Origin: Bordetella parapertussis
GTDB lineage: Bacteria; Pseudomonadota; Gammaproteobacteria; Burkholderiales; Burkholderiaceae_A
Length of the DNA: 64,000 nucleotides
Assembly: GCA_945877235.1 (NCBI GenBank)
Contig: CAMCRF010000002.1
Coordinates: forward strand, 62,001-126,000
Direction of reading: 5' to 3'
Shown here: positions 37,565-48,853 of the stretch, in pieces
Numbering within the stretch: the stretch's first letter is position 1
How the letters are laid out: each line of letters opens with the position of its first letter
Program-made: the position numbers and the translations under genes
The notes under the pieces: model-generated
Database searches by the model: none
Told to the model about the DNA's origin: nothing
The model's input: only the letters and a program-made list of their open reading frames with translations

Positions 37565-39408
37565 GGCAGTGTTTTCCCTTCTGCTTGGCGCTTGACCAGT
37601 AGATAATCGAGCGCTTTTCTGGCCAGAGGTGCTGCCGCTGCCGCACCAAAACCACCATTCTCAACCACAACAGCAAGTGCGACCTTCGGATCGTCCGCTG
37701 GCGCGAATGCAATGTAGAGCGAGTGATCGCGCAGCCGCTCTGCGACCCGCGAGGCCACATATTTTTCGTTCTGCCCGACGCTAAAGACCTGGGAGGTGCC
37801 GGTCTTGCCGGCTGGTGCATAGGTTGCGCCTTGAAAGACCCGGGCACCGGTGCCCGAAAGGTTTACCTCCACCATGGCCTCTTTGACCAGAGAGAGCCAC
37901 TCCGGCGCAAGTCCGAGATCCTCGGGTTCCTCCAGTGGGATGTCCGTTCTGGTTTTGCTAAAGGGCTCCTGAACGGCTTTCACAAGCCTGGGCCGCAGGA
38001 GCTTTCCCCCATTGGCAAGACTTGCCGTTGCGCGGGCAAGCTGAAGAATGGTGAACGCGTTGTAACCCTGCCCAATACCAATTGAGGGCGTCTCACCGGT
38101 GAGCCAGTCCTTGCCGAATCGCTTCTTTTTCCACTCAGATGAAGGCAAGATCCCCGCGACTTCTCCGTCTACATCGATCCCAGTTCGCTTGCCGAACCCA
38201 AATGGCGTGATGAACTGATGGATGGTGTCAACGCCCATATCGATGGCGAGCTTGTAATAGTAGGTGTCACTCGAGACCACGATCGATTTCTTGAGGTCTA
38301 CCGTACCGTGACCCTCGGGCCGGCTGTCGCGAAACCGGTGGCTGCCAAGCATGAAGTAGCCTGGGTCCTGAATGGTATCGCCGGGCTTGCGTTCGCCGGA
38401 GGCCAAGGCGGCAATCGCCATAAAGGGCTTGTAGGTAGACCCGGGTGGATACACGCCTTTGAGTGCTCGGTTGTAGAGGGGTTTGTCGATCGAGGTGTTC
38501 AGGGCAGTCCAGAGGTCTGGGTCAATGCCATCGACGAACTCATTTGGGTTGAAGTTGGGCATGGAGACAAAGGCGAGAATCTCTCCAGTCTTGGGCGAGA
38601 GCACCACCATCGCACCGCGCCGAGGCCCATAGGCCTCCTCGATCATCTGTTGCAAGCCAAAGTCAATCGAGAGGACCAGGTCCTGACCGGGTACCGCAGG
38701 ACGCATGGCGAGCTCCCGAACAATTCGCCCGCCTGCTGTGACTTCAATGCGTTGAAAGCCGACCTCGCCGCGCAATACCTCCTCGTAGCTCTTCTCGATG
38801 CCGAGTTTGCCCATGTGGGTAACGCCAAAATATTCTTGCGCCTGCTCGCCCGCCTCGAGTCGCTCCACGTCATCTTTGGAGAGCCGCCCAATATGACCAA
38901 GCAGGTGAGACGCTTGCTCGCCAAATGGATAGGCGCGAACGGTCCTGCGCATGACCTGAACCCCAGGCAGCTGATCGAGCTGGCTCGCGAGTCTGGCGAC
39001 CTGCTCGTCAGTGAGCTTCGATTTGAGCAGCACATTATCGAAGCGACGGGCTTCGGCTGCGAGTCGCTTAAATCGTCGGATCTCTGCTGGAGAAAGGTCG
39101 AGGATCTGGGTGAGCTTTTCGAGAGAGGCCTTGAGGTCCTGGGCCCGCCCGGGTTCGATTTCTACAGAAAAGCCCGCATCGTTGCGCGCAAGAATCTCAC
39201 CGTATCGATCAAGGATTTTCCCTCGCGGTGCTTGAATCGGAAGCAGTGCAACCCGATTGTTCTCGGCCTTCACGGCAAAGGCGTCGTGCTGCCATATCTG
39301 GAGATTGGCGAACCGAATCAGCAGCAGGGCAAAGAATAGGCTCACCACCAGAATGGACACGGTGGCCCGGAACCGAAAGTCACTGATCGCAGAGGATCGA
39401 ACCGCCAT
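37561..39408 (-). CDS. mrdA: penicillin-binding protein 2
   Basis: Transpeptidase of the elongation machinery. ATG 39408 gives 615 residues. One N-terminal membrane helix (about 12-34) is followed by the dimerisation/pedestal domain and the transpeptidase domain. The active-site serine is in GSTYKPF, with SSDTYYYKLA (SxN position has Asp) and KTGTSQVF as the third motif. It lies 8 bp after mreD and overlaps rodA. Confidence 0.96.
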   Translation of the reverse strand: MAVRSSAISDFRFRATVSILVVSLFFALLLIRFANLQIWQHDAFAVKAENNRVALLPIQAPRGKILDRYGEILARNDAGFSVEIEPGRAQDLKASLEKLTQILDLSPAEIRRFKRLAAEARRFDNVLLKSKLTDEQVARLASQLDQLPGVQVMRRTVRAYPFGEQASHLLGHIGRLSKDDVERLEAGEQAQEYFGVTHMGKLGIEKSYEEVLRGEVGFQRIEVTAGGRIVRELAMRPAVPGQDLVLSIDFGLQQMIEEAYGPRRGAMVVLSPKTGEILAFVSMPNFNPNEFVDGIDPDLWTALNTSIDKPLYNRALKGVYPPGSTYKPFMAIAALASGERKPGDTIQDPGYFMLGSHRFRDSRPEGHGTVDLKKSIVVSSDTYYYKLAIDMGVDTIHQFITPFGFGKRTGIDVDGEVAGILPSSEWKKKRFGKDWLTGETPSIGIGQGYNAFTILQLARATASLANGGKLLRPRLVKAVQEPFSKTRTDIPLEEPEDLGLAPEWLSLVKEAMVEVNLSGTGARVFQGATYAPAGKTGTSQVFSVGQNEKYVASRVAERLRDHSLYIAFAPADDPKVALAVVVENGGFGAAAAAPLARKALDYLLVKRQAEGKTLP

Positions 39409-39416
39409 GACTCGCC

Positions 39417-39950
39417 TTAACGAAGGGTGTGGCCGGGCCGAGATCGCGCCTTGGCCATGCGCACGCGGGGACGGCGCGATAACAGAGCGAGCAAGACCCG
39501 GTGCAGAACGACCCAGGTTAGGGTGTTCGAGGCGATGAGCAGCAGGGAGTGTGCATCGGGGGTGCTGGAGGTGGCCACCCACCGTACCAAGACCAGAGCG
39601 CCCTCAGCAATCGCAAACAGTCCAGCAAGGTGCGCGGCCTGACCCCAGGCAGAGAAACCCGAGAGTCTTCGGTGCAAGGTCACGCTGCCGTATGCCAGAA
39701 GGCTGTAAGCCAGGGCATGCTCACCGAGCAGCACGCCCTGGTGGACATCCATGAGCAGCCCTAAGAGCCAGGCGGGCCAGAGTAGGGAGCGTCCCGGGAG
39801 TTGAAGGGCCCAGAAAACAATACAGACCGCCAGCAGGTCAGGGAGTGGCCAATGTGGAGGCCAAGGCAATAGGTTGAGGATGAGCGCAGTGCCAAGACTG
39901 CCTAAGAAGAGTTGAGCCGAGGGCTCGCGCGCAAGAACGACATGACTCAT
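39417..39950 (-). CDS. mreD: rod shape-determining protein MreD
   Basis: Small inner-membrane protein of 177 residues with about five helices. The family-like segment LLMDVHQGVLLGEHALAYSLLAY and the C-terminal Arg/Lys-rich tail are visible. Sequence conservation in MreD is low, so the name rests mostly on position: it overlaps mreC by four bases and precedes mrdA. Confidence 0.93.
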   Translation of the reverse strand: MSHVVLAREPSAQLFLGSLGTALILNLLPWPPHWPLPDLLAVCIVFWALQLPGRSLLWPAWLLGLLMDVHQGVLLGEHALAYSLLAYGSVTLHRRLSGFSAWGQAAHLAGLFAIAEGALVLVRWVATSSTPDAHSLLLIASNTLTWVVLHRVLLALLSRRPRVRMAKARSRPGHTLR

Positions 39951-40798
39951 GGCCGCGCTGCTTGAACGGGGTTGAGAATCAGGACCTGGTGTTGAAGTCC
40001 GATGGTGGCCATGGGGCGGGCGAGTACCCGTGGAAACTGCCCTTCGCGCCCGGGAATGATTGCGGTGACTTTCCCGACCGGGAGCCCTGCGGGGTAGAGG
40101 CCATCGAGCCCTGAGCTGAGCACCTCATCGCCAATTTGTATTTCGGCGGCAAGATTGACGTATTGAACTTCAAATCCATCGTGACTCCCGAGCCCCTGGG
40201 TGAGTGCCCGAATACCAGTTCTCGCAAGCACCACAGGCACCCGAAGCTGATCATCGGAGAGCAGTCTCACTTCGGCGCTCAGCGGGTAGACGCGGCTGAC
40301 CTGGCCGATGACACCCGCGGCACTGAGCACGGGACTTCCAACCTGCACGCCTGCATCTGCGCCTTGGTTCAGAACCACCTGTTGCGCCAAGGGATCGCGT
40401 CGGGCTGAGACGAACTCAGCGACCACGCCGTAGCCTGGATTCGCCTGCTTGAGGTTCAGTAAAGCACGCAGGTTCTGGTTTTCGGCTTGCAGCTGCGACC
40501 AGAGCAGGGTGGTTGCGGCTTGCTCTGATTGGGTTTGCTCGAGAGCACCAACCCGAACTCGAAGGGCCTCAATGCCTTGTATGGTCTCCCAGCCCCAGAC
40601 TGCAAGGTCTCGGGGCAGAATGGCCGCCTGCTCCAAGGGGTATAGCAGCACGCTCAGGCCCTGCCTCAAGGGTTCTGTGAGCCGCGCCTGGTGGTCGAGC
40701 TGCATGAGCCCAAGCGCAGAGAAGACGGCGATGAAGAGCCGAATGCGGCCCGAGACCCCTTGGTGAAAGAACGGCTGAGGGCTTGGGGAGAGAGACAC
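39947..40798 (-). CDS. mreC: rod shape-determining protein MreC
   Basis: 283-residue bitopic protein. One N-terminal membrane helix (about 17-35) and a coiled coil (about 70-115, ALEQTQSEQAAT and LKQANPG) precede the beta domain with NQGADAGVQVGSPVLSAAGVIGQV and SGLDGLYPAGLPVGKV. It links MreB to PBP2 in the periplasm. It starts 24 bp after mreB. Confidence 0.95.
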   Translation of the reverse strand: MSLSPSPQPFFHQGVSGRIRLFIAVFSALGLMQLDHQARLTEPLRQGLSVLLYPLEQAAILPRDLAVWGWETIQGIEALRVRVGALEQTQSEQAATTLLWSQLQAENQNLRALLNLKQANPGYGVVAEFVSARRDPLAQQVVLNQGADAGVQVGSPVLSAAGVIGQVSRVYPLSAEVRLLSDDQLRVPVVLARTGIRALTQGLGSHDGFEVQYVNLAAEIQIGDEVLSSGLDGLYPAGLPVGKVTAIIPGREGQFPRVLARPMATIGLQHQVLILNPVQAARP

Positions 40799-40822
40799 GG
40801 TCTCCGTCGGGGGCAGTAAAAG

Positions 40823-41881
<1,059 letters not shown>

Positions 41882-41896
41882 TTAAGAGGCAACAAA

Positions 41897-41909
41897 CTGT
41901 CGTCGACAG
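41897..41909. repeat. palindrome between mreB and gatC
   Basis: CTGTCG-T-CGACAG is a perfect 13-bp inverted repeat in the 64-bp gap between divergent mreB and gatC. It could be an operator for either direction or chance. No matching copy was noticed elsewhere by eye. Confidence 0.45.
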
Positions 41910-41930
41910 AGATTATCACTCAACCACACA

Positions 41931-42218
41931 ATGACACTGACACTCGAAGATTTGCAAAAGCTCGCGCGGCTCTCTCAGCTTGCGCTCACCCCTGCTCAGG
42001 CCGAGGCCTTGCTGCCTGAATTGCAGTCCATACTCAATTGGGTTGGCAGTCTGAGTGAGGCACCGACCGAAGGGGTGCAGCCCATGTCCCACCCGCACGA
42101 CCCCGAACTCAGGCTGCGTGCCGATGAGGCTCAGACTTTGGCAAGTCGCGAATCGCTCATGGCCAATGCCCCGTCGCAGGCTGTCGGGCACTTCCTTGTG
42201 CCTCGGGTGGTGGAGTGA
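41931..42218 (+). CDS. gatC: Asp/Glu-tRNA amidotransferase subunit C
   Basis: 95-residue GatC. It shows the usual start with [21 protein letters not shown] and the mid-segment [16 protein letters not shown]. It stabilises the GatA-GatB complex, which makes Gln-tRNA(Gln) and/or Asn-tRNA(Asn). The stop overlaps the possible GTG of gatA. First in the plus-strand gatCAB operon. Confidence 0.96.
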   Translation: MTLTLEDLQKLARLSQLALTPAQAEALLPELQSILNWVGSLSEAPTEGVQPMSHPHDPELRLRADEAQTLASRESLMANAPSQAVGHFLVPRVVE

Positions 42219-42220
42219 CC

Positions 42221-43762
42221 ATGGACCTTCGATTCTCAGACCTCGCTGGACTCACAAAGGCACTCGAAGTGGGCATGGTCTCACCCGTCGAATTAGCCCA
42301 AGACTATCTTCAGGCCTTGCAGGAGCGCCCGCTTGGGGCAGTGATCAGTGTGGATCCCGAGGTGACTCTGGCGCAGGCGCGGGCGGCCCAGGCTCGCATG
42401 GACCAAGGGGAGACGGGCCCACTCTTGGGCATTCCGGTCCTCCACAAAGACGTGTTCGTGACCCAAGATTGGCCGACAACCGCCGGTTCTCGCATCTTGG
42501 GCCAGTATCGAAGCCCATTCGATGCGGAGGTCGTCGTGCGGCTTGGCTCAGCAGGTATGGTTGGGCTGGGCAAGGCGAGCTGCGATGAGTTTGCAATGGG
42601 CTCTGCAAATCAGTTTTGTGCCTTTGGACCTGTGCTCAATCCTTGGGACCCGACGCGGGTACCGGGCGGCTCATCTGGAGGCTCTGCTGCTGCTGTGGCT
42701 GCTGGGCTTGCCCCAGCTGCCACGGGAACCGATACGGGTGGCTCGGTCCGCCAGCCGGCAGCCATGTGCGGAATCACCGGGATTAAACCCACCTATGGCC
42801 GAGTCTCTCGTTGGGGCATGGTGGCCTATGCCTCGAGCCTGGATCAGGCTGGGCCCATGGCACGCTCTGCCCGCGACTGTGCGGTGCTCCTCAATGCCAT
42901 GTCTGGTTTTGACCCAAAGGATTCCACCAGTGCGGACAGACCGCCCCAGGACTTTGCCTGTGAGCTCGAGGGCTGGAGGCCCTTTGAGGCGTCTGAGAAG
43001 CCGCTCGAGGGGATGCGCATTGGGCTGCCGAAAGAGTATTTCGCTCAGGGCCTCTCCGATGGGGTACGTCAGCGCATTGAGACCGCGGTGCAAGTCCTCT
43101 GCGGGCTCGGTGCGCAGACCGTGGAGGTGAGCCTTCCGCGAACGGCACTTTCGATTCCCGCCTACTACGTCATAGCGCCTGCAGAGGCCTCATCTAATCT
43201 CTCTCGCTTTGATGGCGTTCGTTACGGACATCGTTCCTCGCAGGCGGCGGACTTGCAGTCGCTCTACGTGAACAGCCGCAGTGAGGGCTTTGGGGCAGAA
43301 GTGCAACGCCGCATTTTGGTGGGAAGCTTCGTGCTCTCACATGGCTATTACGACGCCTACTACCTCAAGGCTCAGCAGGTTCGACGATTGATTGCACAAG
43401 ATTTTCAGCAGGCCTTCGCGCAGTGTGACCTGCTCTTAGGGCCGGTCTCGCCCACTGTGGCTTGGACCCGACCCGGTCTTGAGGATCAGCCAGCCGCGAG
43501 GGACCCCCTTGAGGACTACCTAGCCGACATTTATACGCTCGGTGCGAGCCTTGCGGGCTTACCGGCTATGTCGGTTCCTTGCGGATTTTCGTCTCCGGAG
43601 CCCGGCGCGCCGCAGCTGCCGGTGGGACTGCAGCTCATCGGCCCAGCATGGGAAGAGTCAAGGCTTCTCAAGGTGGCGCACGCCTATCAGCGGCAAACGG
43701 ACTGGCACCTTCAGACACCGTTTTCTGTGGGGCCGTCTGCAGCGCAAGGGGGTGAGCGATGA
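42221..43762 (+). CDS. gatA: Asp/Glu-tRNA amidotransferase subunit A
   Basis: Amidase-signature enzyme releasing ammonia from glutamine. 513 residues from ATG 42221, which has GGAG five bases upstream; GTG 42215 is also in frame. The Ser-cisSer-Lys triad is visible: Lys76 in PVLHKDVF, the cis serine in [11 protein letters not shown] (about 151-152) and the nucleophile Ser175 in [10 protein letters not shown]. The stop overlaps gatB by four bases. Confidence 0.97.
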   Translation: MDLRFSDLAGLTKALEVGMVSPVELAQDYLQALQERPLGAVISVDPEVTLAQARAAQARMDQGETGPLLGIPVLHKDVFVTQDWPTTAGSRILGQYRSPFDAEVVVRLGSAGMVGLGKASCDEFAMGSANQFCAFGPVLNPWDPTRVPGGSSGGSAAAVAAGLAPAATGTDTGGSVRQPAAMCGITGIKPTYGRVSRWGMVAYASSLDQAGPMARSARDCAVLLNAMSGFDPKDSTSADRPPQDFACELEGWRPFEASEKPLEGMRIGLPKEYFAQGLSDGVRQRIETAVQVLCGLGAQTVEVSLPRTALSIPAYYVIAPAEASSNLSRFDGVRYGHRSSQAADLQSLYVNSRSEGFGAEVQRRILVGSFVLSHGYYDAYYLKAQQVRRLIAQDFQQAFAQCDLLLGPVSPTVAWTRPGLEDQPAARDPLEDYLADIYTLGASLAGLPAMSVPCGFSSPEPGAPQLPVGLQLIGPAWEESRLLKVAHAYQRQTDWHLQTPFSVGPSAAQGGER

Positions 43763-45255
43763 GCTGGGAAGTGGTGATCGGTTTGGAGACTCACGTACAA
43801 CTGCGCACGGAGTCTAAAATTTTCTCGCCGGCTTCTACGGCATTTGGGGCACCGGCCAATACACAGGCGCACCCGATTGACCTGGCTTTGCCGGGCGTGC
43901 TGCCGGTGCTTAACCGGGCAGCGGTGGAGGCCGCCATTCGATTTGGGCTAGCTGTGGGTGGGCAGATTGCGAGGCGCTCTGTCTTTGCTCGAAAAAACTA
44001 CTTTTATCCTGACCTGCCCAAGGGCTACCAGATCAGCCAGTTTGAGCAGCCGATTGTTTCTGGTGGTTCGGTCTCGATCGTGCTTGCCGATGGGGAGCCT
44101 CGACGGATCGAGCTGACCCGTGCTCACCTCGAGGAGGATGCAGGCAAGTCCGTTCATGAGGGCCTTGAGGGCATTCCACAGGGACAGTCGGGCATTGACC
44201 TCAATCGAGCTGGAACCCCCCTGCTTGAGATCGTGACTGAACCAGTGATGCGCTCTGCCGCTGAGGCCGTGGCCTATGCCAAAGCCCTTCATGCATTGGT
44301 GCGTTGGATTGGGATATGCGATGGGAATCTGCAGGAGGGATCTTTTCGGGTAGACGCCAATGTCTCGGTGAGGCGCCAAGGTCAGACTGCTTTTGGAACG
44401 CGCTGTGAGATCAAGAACCTCAACTCCTTTCGTTTTCTTGAGCGCGCCATCCAGGTAGAGGCTCAACGACAGGTTGAGCTCATTGAGGATGGCGGTACGG
44501 TCATTCAACAGACCCGCCTGTTTGATCCTGATCGCGACGAGACGCGGGCCATGCGAAGCAAAGAAGATGCGCACGATTACCGATACTTCCCCGATCCAGA
44601 TCTCCCGCCACTCACCCTGACAGAGGCCTGGATCTCGCAGGTCGAGGCACAGATGCCCACGCTCCCGGGCGCTCGCCGCTCACTGCTTGAGCAGCAGTTT
44701 GGCCTCTCCTCGGCAGACGCGGCAATGGTGACCGCCTCTCGCGAGGCCAGCGATTATTTTGATCGGGGGGTCACAGGCTTGGGCTTGCACAAGGCTGCGG
44801 ATGCTGCACATGTGAAGCTTCTGGCCAATTGGGTCATGGGGGAGCTGGCCACTGCCTTGAACCGAGAAGGTCTCGAGATCGAGCAGTCGCCGCTCTGCGC
44901 CGAACGGCTCGCTGGGCTCATTGTGCGGGTGGCCGATGGCACGCTCTCGAACAAGATTGCCCGCGAGGTCTTTGCCAAGCTTTGGTCTGATGCAAGTCGC
45001 ACGGCGGACGAAGTCATTGAGGCGGATGGCCTTCGTCAGGTTCAGGACAGCGGACAGCTCCAGGGCTGGGTTGCAGAGGTGGTTGCAGCCAACCCAAAAA
45101 TGGTGGACGAGTACCGAGCAGGAAAGGACAAGGCACTCAACGCGCTCGTGGGGCAGGTCATGAAGCGAAGCGGCGGCAAGGCCAATCCGCAGGGCGTGAC
45201 CGATCTGCTCAAGAAGGCCATGGAGGCTGATCGGCCCGATCAATCACAGGCTTGA
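43759..45255 (+). CDS. gatB: Asp/Glu-tRNA amidotransferase subunit B
   Basis: 498-residue kinase-like subunit that activates the misacylated tRNA and receives ammonia from GatA. The start [21 protein letters not shown] is diagnostic. Other family segments are [36 protein letters not shown] and [13 protein letters not shown], with the tail domain at the C-terminus ([21 protein letters not shown]). Its end overlaps the convergent AmpG-like gene by 47 bp. Confidence 0.98.
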   Translation: MSWEVVIGLETHVQLRTESKIFSPASTAFGAPANTQAHPIDLALPGVLPVLNRAAVEAAIRFGLAVGGQIARRSVFARKNYFYPDLPKGYQISQFEQPIVSGGSVSIVLADGEPRRIELTRAHLEEDAGKSVHEGLEGIPQGQSGIDLNRAGTPLLEIVTEPVMRSAAEAVAYAKALHALVRWIGICDGNLQEGSFRVDANVSVRRQGQTAFGTRCEIKNLNSFRFLERAIQVEAQRQVELIEDGGTVIQQTRLFDPDRDETRAMRSKEDAHDYRYFPDPDLPPLTLTEAWISQVEAQMPTLPGARRSLLEQQFGLSSADAAMVTASREASDYFDRGVTGLGLHKAADAAHVKLLANWVMGELATALNREGLEIEQSPLCAERLAGLIVRVADGTLSNKIAREVFAKLWSDASRTADEVIEADGLRQVQDSGQLQGWVAEVVAANPKMVDEYRAGKDKALNALVGQVMKRSGGKANPQGVTDLLKKAMEADRPDQSQA

Positions 45256-46486
45256 GCCAAGCCAGCATAATCAGACCGGGCAGTGCCGCGAAAAAGGTGC
45301 TCATAAAGAAAGGAGCCCACCCGTAGTCGGTTGCAGCAACGCCTGCGACGGGCCCTACCCACACGCGCCCCACGGAGGCGAGCGCAGAAAGCAATGCGAA
45401 CTGCGTTGCCGTGAATCGGGCATCGCACAGCGACATCAGCAGGGCAACGAAGGCGGCCGTGCCCATGCCGCCAGCGAGGTTTTCGAGCAGCACGACGGCG
45501 GTCATATCGGTCAAGCTCGCCTCCCGAGAGGCGAGCCACCAAAAGCCCAGGTTGGTTACCGCCTGCAACAGCCCGAATCCCAGCAGGGCTCGCCAGAGCC
45601 CGGACTTTGCGAGGAGCCATCCGCCAAAGAGACCACCCACGAGCGTGGCCACAAGGCCAACGCCCTTGTTGACCGCTCCAACTTCAGCGGGCGTGAATCC
45701 GGCACCTCGAATCAGAAATGCTGTCGACAGGCTGCCCGCAAAGGCATCTCCCAACTTATAGAGGACGATACAGACCAGCAGGGCTATGGCGCCCTTGCGG
45801 CTGAAGAACTCCCTGAAGGGCTCGATAACGGCGGCTCTGAGGCTTCCCGGGGTCCGGGCCTGGCTCGGCTCAGGCGCTAAGGCTGCAATGACAGCTAAGA
45901 GCACACAGAGACCAGCCATGACGCGGTAGGTCCCCGCAAAACCCAGCCAGAGGTCTGCGAGCATGAGTGCAAGACCACCTGAGGTGAGCATGGCCAACCG
46001 ATAGCCAATCACCGACCATGCGGCACCGAGTCCTCGCTGCTCTGGAGTCAACGATTCTGCTCGCCAGGCATCAAACACAATGTCAAAACTGGCCGAGAGC
46101 ACAACCAATAAAAATGCGAGGCTTGCGAGCCTCGTGAGGCTGGTGGTGGGTGAAGAGAATGAGAGTGCAAAAAGCACAGCAGCCATGGCGAGCAGCAGCA
46201 GGGTAAGCCAACCGCGTCTGCGGGCTGCCCATCGACCTGGGAGGGGATAGCGATCGAGCACAGGTGCCCACGCGAACTTGTAGGTATACGGCAGTCCAAG
46301 CACGGTCAGCCAGCCGATCGTTTTGAGGTCCAGGCCCTCTACAGTGAGCCAAGCCTGTAGGGTTCCAGATGACAACGCCAGGGGAAGGCCGCTGGCAAAG
46401 CCCAGCAGCAGGGTCATGAGCAGCAGACCCTGCCGAGGCCGTGGGGCATGTTGAGGTTCGGAGGTCGTGTGCATGGTGTTCGCCAT
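45209..46486 (-). CDS. ampG: AmpG-like muropeptide MFS permease
   Basis: Major-facilitator permease of about 425 residues. AmpG-type features are [22 protein letters not shown] in the first helix and [27 protein letters not shown]. AmpG imports anhydro-muropeptides for wall recycling, and Slt at 60553 would generate such fragments. Starts at 46486 (ATG) and 46474 (ATG) are both possible. It is divergent from the M48 protease. Confidence 0.9.
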   Translation of the reverse strand: MANTMHTTSEPQHAPRPRQGLLLMTLLLGFASGLPLALSSGTLQAWLTVEGLDLKTIGWLTVLGLPYTYKFAWAPVLDRYPLPGRWAARRRGWLTLLLLAMAAVLFALSFSSPTTSLTRLASLAFLLVVLSASFDIVFDAWRAESLTPEQRGLGAAWSVIGYRLAMLTSGGLALMLADLWLGFAGTYRVMAGLCVLLAVIAALAPEPSQARTPGSLRAAVIEPFREFFSRKGAIALLVCIVLYKLGDAFAGSLSTAFLIRGAGFTPAEVGAVNKGVGLVATLVGGLFGGWLLAKSGLWRALLGFGLLQAVTNLGFWWLASREASLTDMTAVVLLENLAGGMGTAAFVALLMSLCDARFTATQFALLSALASVGRVWVGPVAGVAATDYGWAPFFMSTFFAALPGLIMLAWLKPVIDRADQPPWPS

Positions 46487-46519
46487 GCTAACGCGAGTAC
46501 TTAGAAAGGGGTGACGGCC

Positions 46520-47365
46520 GTGCACACACGCGTGCGAACAGCAGGGTGGGTTTTGAAGTGGGGGTGGATTTGCATCATCTCGGGGGCATTCAGTGCTGCA
46601 GACACGGCCTGGGCACAGTCGTCGGCTGTCGACGTGGGCGAGGCGTCCCGACTGCGAAAAATCGTTCCTGCCGAGGCCCTTGAGCGCTCAGCCGATGAGC
46701 AGTACCGAGCCCTGCTCGGGAACGCCCGACAAGCGGGACGATTGGTGCCCTCCACGGACCCTCGCGCACAGCGTCTGCGCGCTATCGCCGCTGACCTCTT
46801 GCCTCATGTTGAGCAGTGGAATCCGCAGGCGCGGCAATGGCGCTGGGAGGTGGCCTTGATTGATCAGCCCACGATCAATGCCTTTTGCATGCCTGGCGGC
46901 AAGATCGCCTTCTTTACGGGCATCGTCGATCAGCTAAAACTCACCGACGATGAGATTGCTGTGATCATGGGCCACGAAATGGCCCATGCGTTGCGTGAGC
47001 ATGCCCGCGAGCGGGTGGCCAAAGAGCAGCTCACGGGGGTCGGTGCAAGCCTATTGGCGGGCCTGTTGGGTTTGGGTGACCTGGGCCGATCGGCGATCGG
47101 CGCAGGGGCTCAGCTCATGAGTCTTAAGTTCTCCCGTGATGACGAGATTGAGGCAGATCGTGTGGGGCTTGAGATCTCAACCCGCGCGGGTTATCACCCA
47201 CGAGCGGGCGTAAGCCTTTGGAAAAAAATGCAGGCGGCCCAGAGGGGCGCACCCGCCCAATGGCTCTCTACTCATCCCTCGGGCGATCGCCGCGTGCAAG
47301 AAATGCAGGCGCTGCAAGACAAGCTGATGCCCCTCTACCGTCAGGCGCCCCAACGGTCTCGATAA
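46520..47365 (+). CDS. M48-family metalloprotease, exported
   Basis: Zinc peptidase of 281 residues. GTG 46520 is preferred because AAGGGG lies eight bases upstream; GTG 46511 is in frame but sits on the ribosome site. A signal-like hydrophobic segment (WVLKWGWICIISGAFSAADTAWA) precedes the catalytic part. The zinc motif is HEMAH (152-156) and the third ligand is in EIEADRVG. It lacks the TPR region of BepA and is nearer the LoiP/YcaL short type. Its end overlaps pyrE by 25 bp. Confidence 0.9.
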   Translation: MHTRVRTAGWVLKWGWICIISGAFSAADTAWAQSSAVDVGEASRLRKIVPAEALERSADEQYRALLGNARQAGRLVPSTDPRAQRLRAIAADLLPHVEQWNPQARQWRWEVALIDQPTINAFCMPGGKIAFFTGIVDQLKLTDDEIAVIMGHEMAHALREHARERVAKEQLTGVGASLLAGLLGLGDLGRSAIGAGAQLMSLKFSRDDEIEADRVGLEISTRAGYHPRAGVSLWKKMQAAQRGAPAQWLSTHPSGDRRVQEMQALQDKLMPLYRQAPQRSR

Positions 47366-48012
47366 TCGGCCACCGCCTGTGCGTGCTGTCTGAGCGCAGC
47401 GGATGATGAGTGATCAAGGAGTTCGAGCAGGTCTGTCAGGCCCGCGATTGCAATGACGGGGATTCCGAAAGCCTGCTCCGTCTCTTGCACTGCTGAATGG
47501 GCGGTGGGGGCCTCTGCGGTTCCACCTTTCTCCATGCGATCGAGTGCGATCAGGACCCCACAGGGGTTGGCACCCAGCTCCCGAATCAAGGCCACCGACT
47601 CACGAACAGAGGTGCCAGCCGAGATGACGTCATCAATGATCATGACTTGTCCCTGCAGCGGCGCCCCAACGGTGACGCCACCCTCACCATGGTCCTTGGC
47701 CTCTTTGCGATTGAAAGAAAATGGGATGTCATGGCCTTGTGCCGCCAATGCAACGGCGGTCGCACTGGCCAAGGTGATGCCCTTGTATGCTGGCCCGAAC
47801 AGGAGATCGACTTGGAGATTCCGCGAGGCCTGAGCTTCAAGCAGGGTCTGTGCATAGAAACCCGCCAGACGGCCCAGCAGCCCACCTGTGTAGAACAAAC
47901 CGGCATTGAAAAAATACGGTGATATGCGACCGGCTTTGGTTTTGAAGCTGCCGAACCGCAGCACACCGCTCTCGATGGCAAACTCTAGAAATGACTGTTG
48001 AGTGCTGAGCAT
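47341..48012 (-). CDS. pyrE: orotate phosphoribosyltransferase
   Basis: Makes OMP from orotate and PRPP. 223 residues from ATG 48012. The PRPP-binding motif is VMIIDDVISAGTSVRE. The N-terminus FAIESGVLRFGSFKTKAGRISPYFFNAG and the FGPAYKGITLA loop are typical. It is divergent from xth with only 18 bp between start codons. Confidence 0.96.
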   Translation of the reverse strand: MLSTQQSFLEFAIESGVLRFGSFKTKAGRISPYFFNAGLFYTGGLLGRLAGFYAQTLLEAQASRNLQVDLLFGPAYKGITLASATAVALAAQGHDIPFSFNRKEAKDHGEGGVTVGAPLQGQVMIIDDVISAGTSVRESVALIRELGANPCGVLIALDRMEKGGTAEAPTAHSAVQETEQAFGIPVIAIAGLTDLLELLDHSSSAALRQHAQAVADYRDRWGA

Positions 48013-48030
48013 AGAAGGAGAATACACGGC

Positions 48031-48846
48031 ATGAGAATCATTAGCCTAAACCTCAACGGTCTGCGCTCTGCCGCTGAAAAAGGGGTGATGGAGTGGCTTG
48101 CGACTCAGGCCGCCGATGTGGTCTGTGTGCAGGAACTCAAGGCTCAGGCAGCCGACTTGTCTGAGAACCACCTGCGCTTTCCGTCAGACAAGGGGCTGGT
48201 CCGGTCCTGGCTGCACTGCGCAGAGAAGCGCGGCTACAGCGGTGTCGGGCTGTACTCAGCGCATCGACCTGAGCATGTCGAGACCGGATTTAACGCCCCA
48301 GAGTTTGATGCCGAGGGGCGACTGGTTCGGGCCGATTTCGCGCCAGGCACCCTGGGCTCCGCTCCGGTGTCAGTCATGAGCCTATATGCGCCATCAGGCA
48401 GTGCTTCAGAGGAGCGGCAGGCCTCCAAGTTTCGTTTTATGGAGGCTTTCTTTCCTCGCCTAGCGGCCTGGATGCGCGATCACGAATTAACCGGGCGAGA
48501 GTTTGTTATTTGTGGCGACTGGAATATTGCCCATACCGAGAAGGACCTCAAGAACTGGCGCGGCAACCTCAAGCAGTCTGGCTTTCTTCCGCAGGAGCGA
48601 GCTTGGATGACCGAGGTGCTTGGGGGCCTGGGGTGGGTGGATAGCTTTCGCCATCTTTACCCCGACGAGGAGGCACAGAGCTACACCTGGTGGAGCAACC
48701 GCGGGCAGGCTCGAGCAAACAACGTAGGCTGGCGCATTGATTACGCATTGGTGACTCCAGGGCTTGCAAGGCGCCTTGTGGATGCCCGTGTTTACAAGGA
48801 TCAGAAATTCTCAGACCACGCCGCGCTGGTGGTCGACTTTCAGTAA
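48031..48846 (+). CDS. xth: exodeoxyribonuclease III
   Basis: AP endonuclease/3'-exonuclease of 271 residues. ATG 48031 follows AGAAGGAG. Catalytic motifs are LNLNGLRSA (Asn), VCVQELKAQ (Glu), GDWNIAHTEKDLKNW (Asp-Asn), and the end KFSDHAALVVDF (Asp-His). The region between AAKG and SESH of E. coli ExoIII is conserved only in pattern. Its end is 7 bp from the convergent glmS. Confidence 0.95.
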   Translation: MRIISLNLNGLRSAAEKGVMEWLATQAADVVCVQELKAQAADLSENHLRFPSDKGLVRSWLHCAEKRGYSGVGLYSAHRPEHVETGFNAPEFDAEGRLVRADFAPGTLGSAPVSVMSLYAPSGSASEERQASKFRFMEAFFPRLAAWMRDHELTGREFVICGDWNIAHTEKDLKNWRGNLKQSGFLPQERAWMTEVLGGLGWVDSFRHLYPDEEAQSYTWWSNRGQARANNVGWRIDYALVTPGLARRLVDARVYKDQKFSDHAALVVDFQ

Positions 48847-48853
48847 CTGCAGC

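Noticed and set aside
36380..37606. 408-codon plus-strand open frame opposite rodA
   Set aside because: Composition is rich in His, Gln, Asn and Glu with no domain, as expected from the complement of a membrane-protein gene. rodA is certain.
38218..39339. 373-codon plus-strand open frame opposite mrdA
   Set aside because: Entirely antisense to a secure PBP2 gene, with no recognisable motif.
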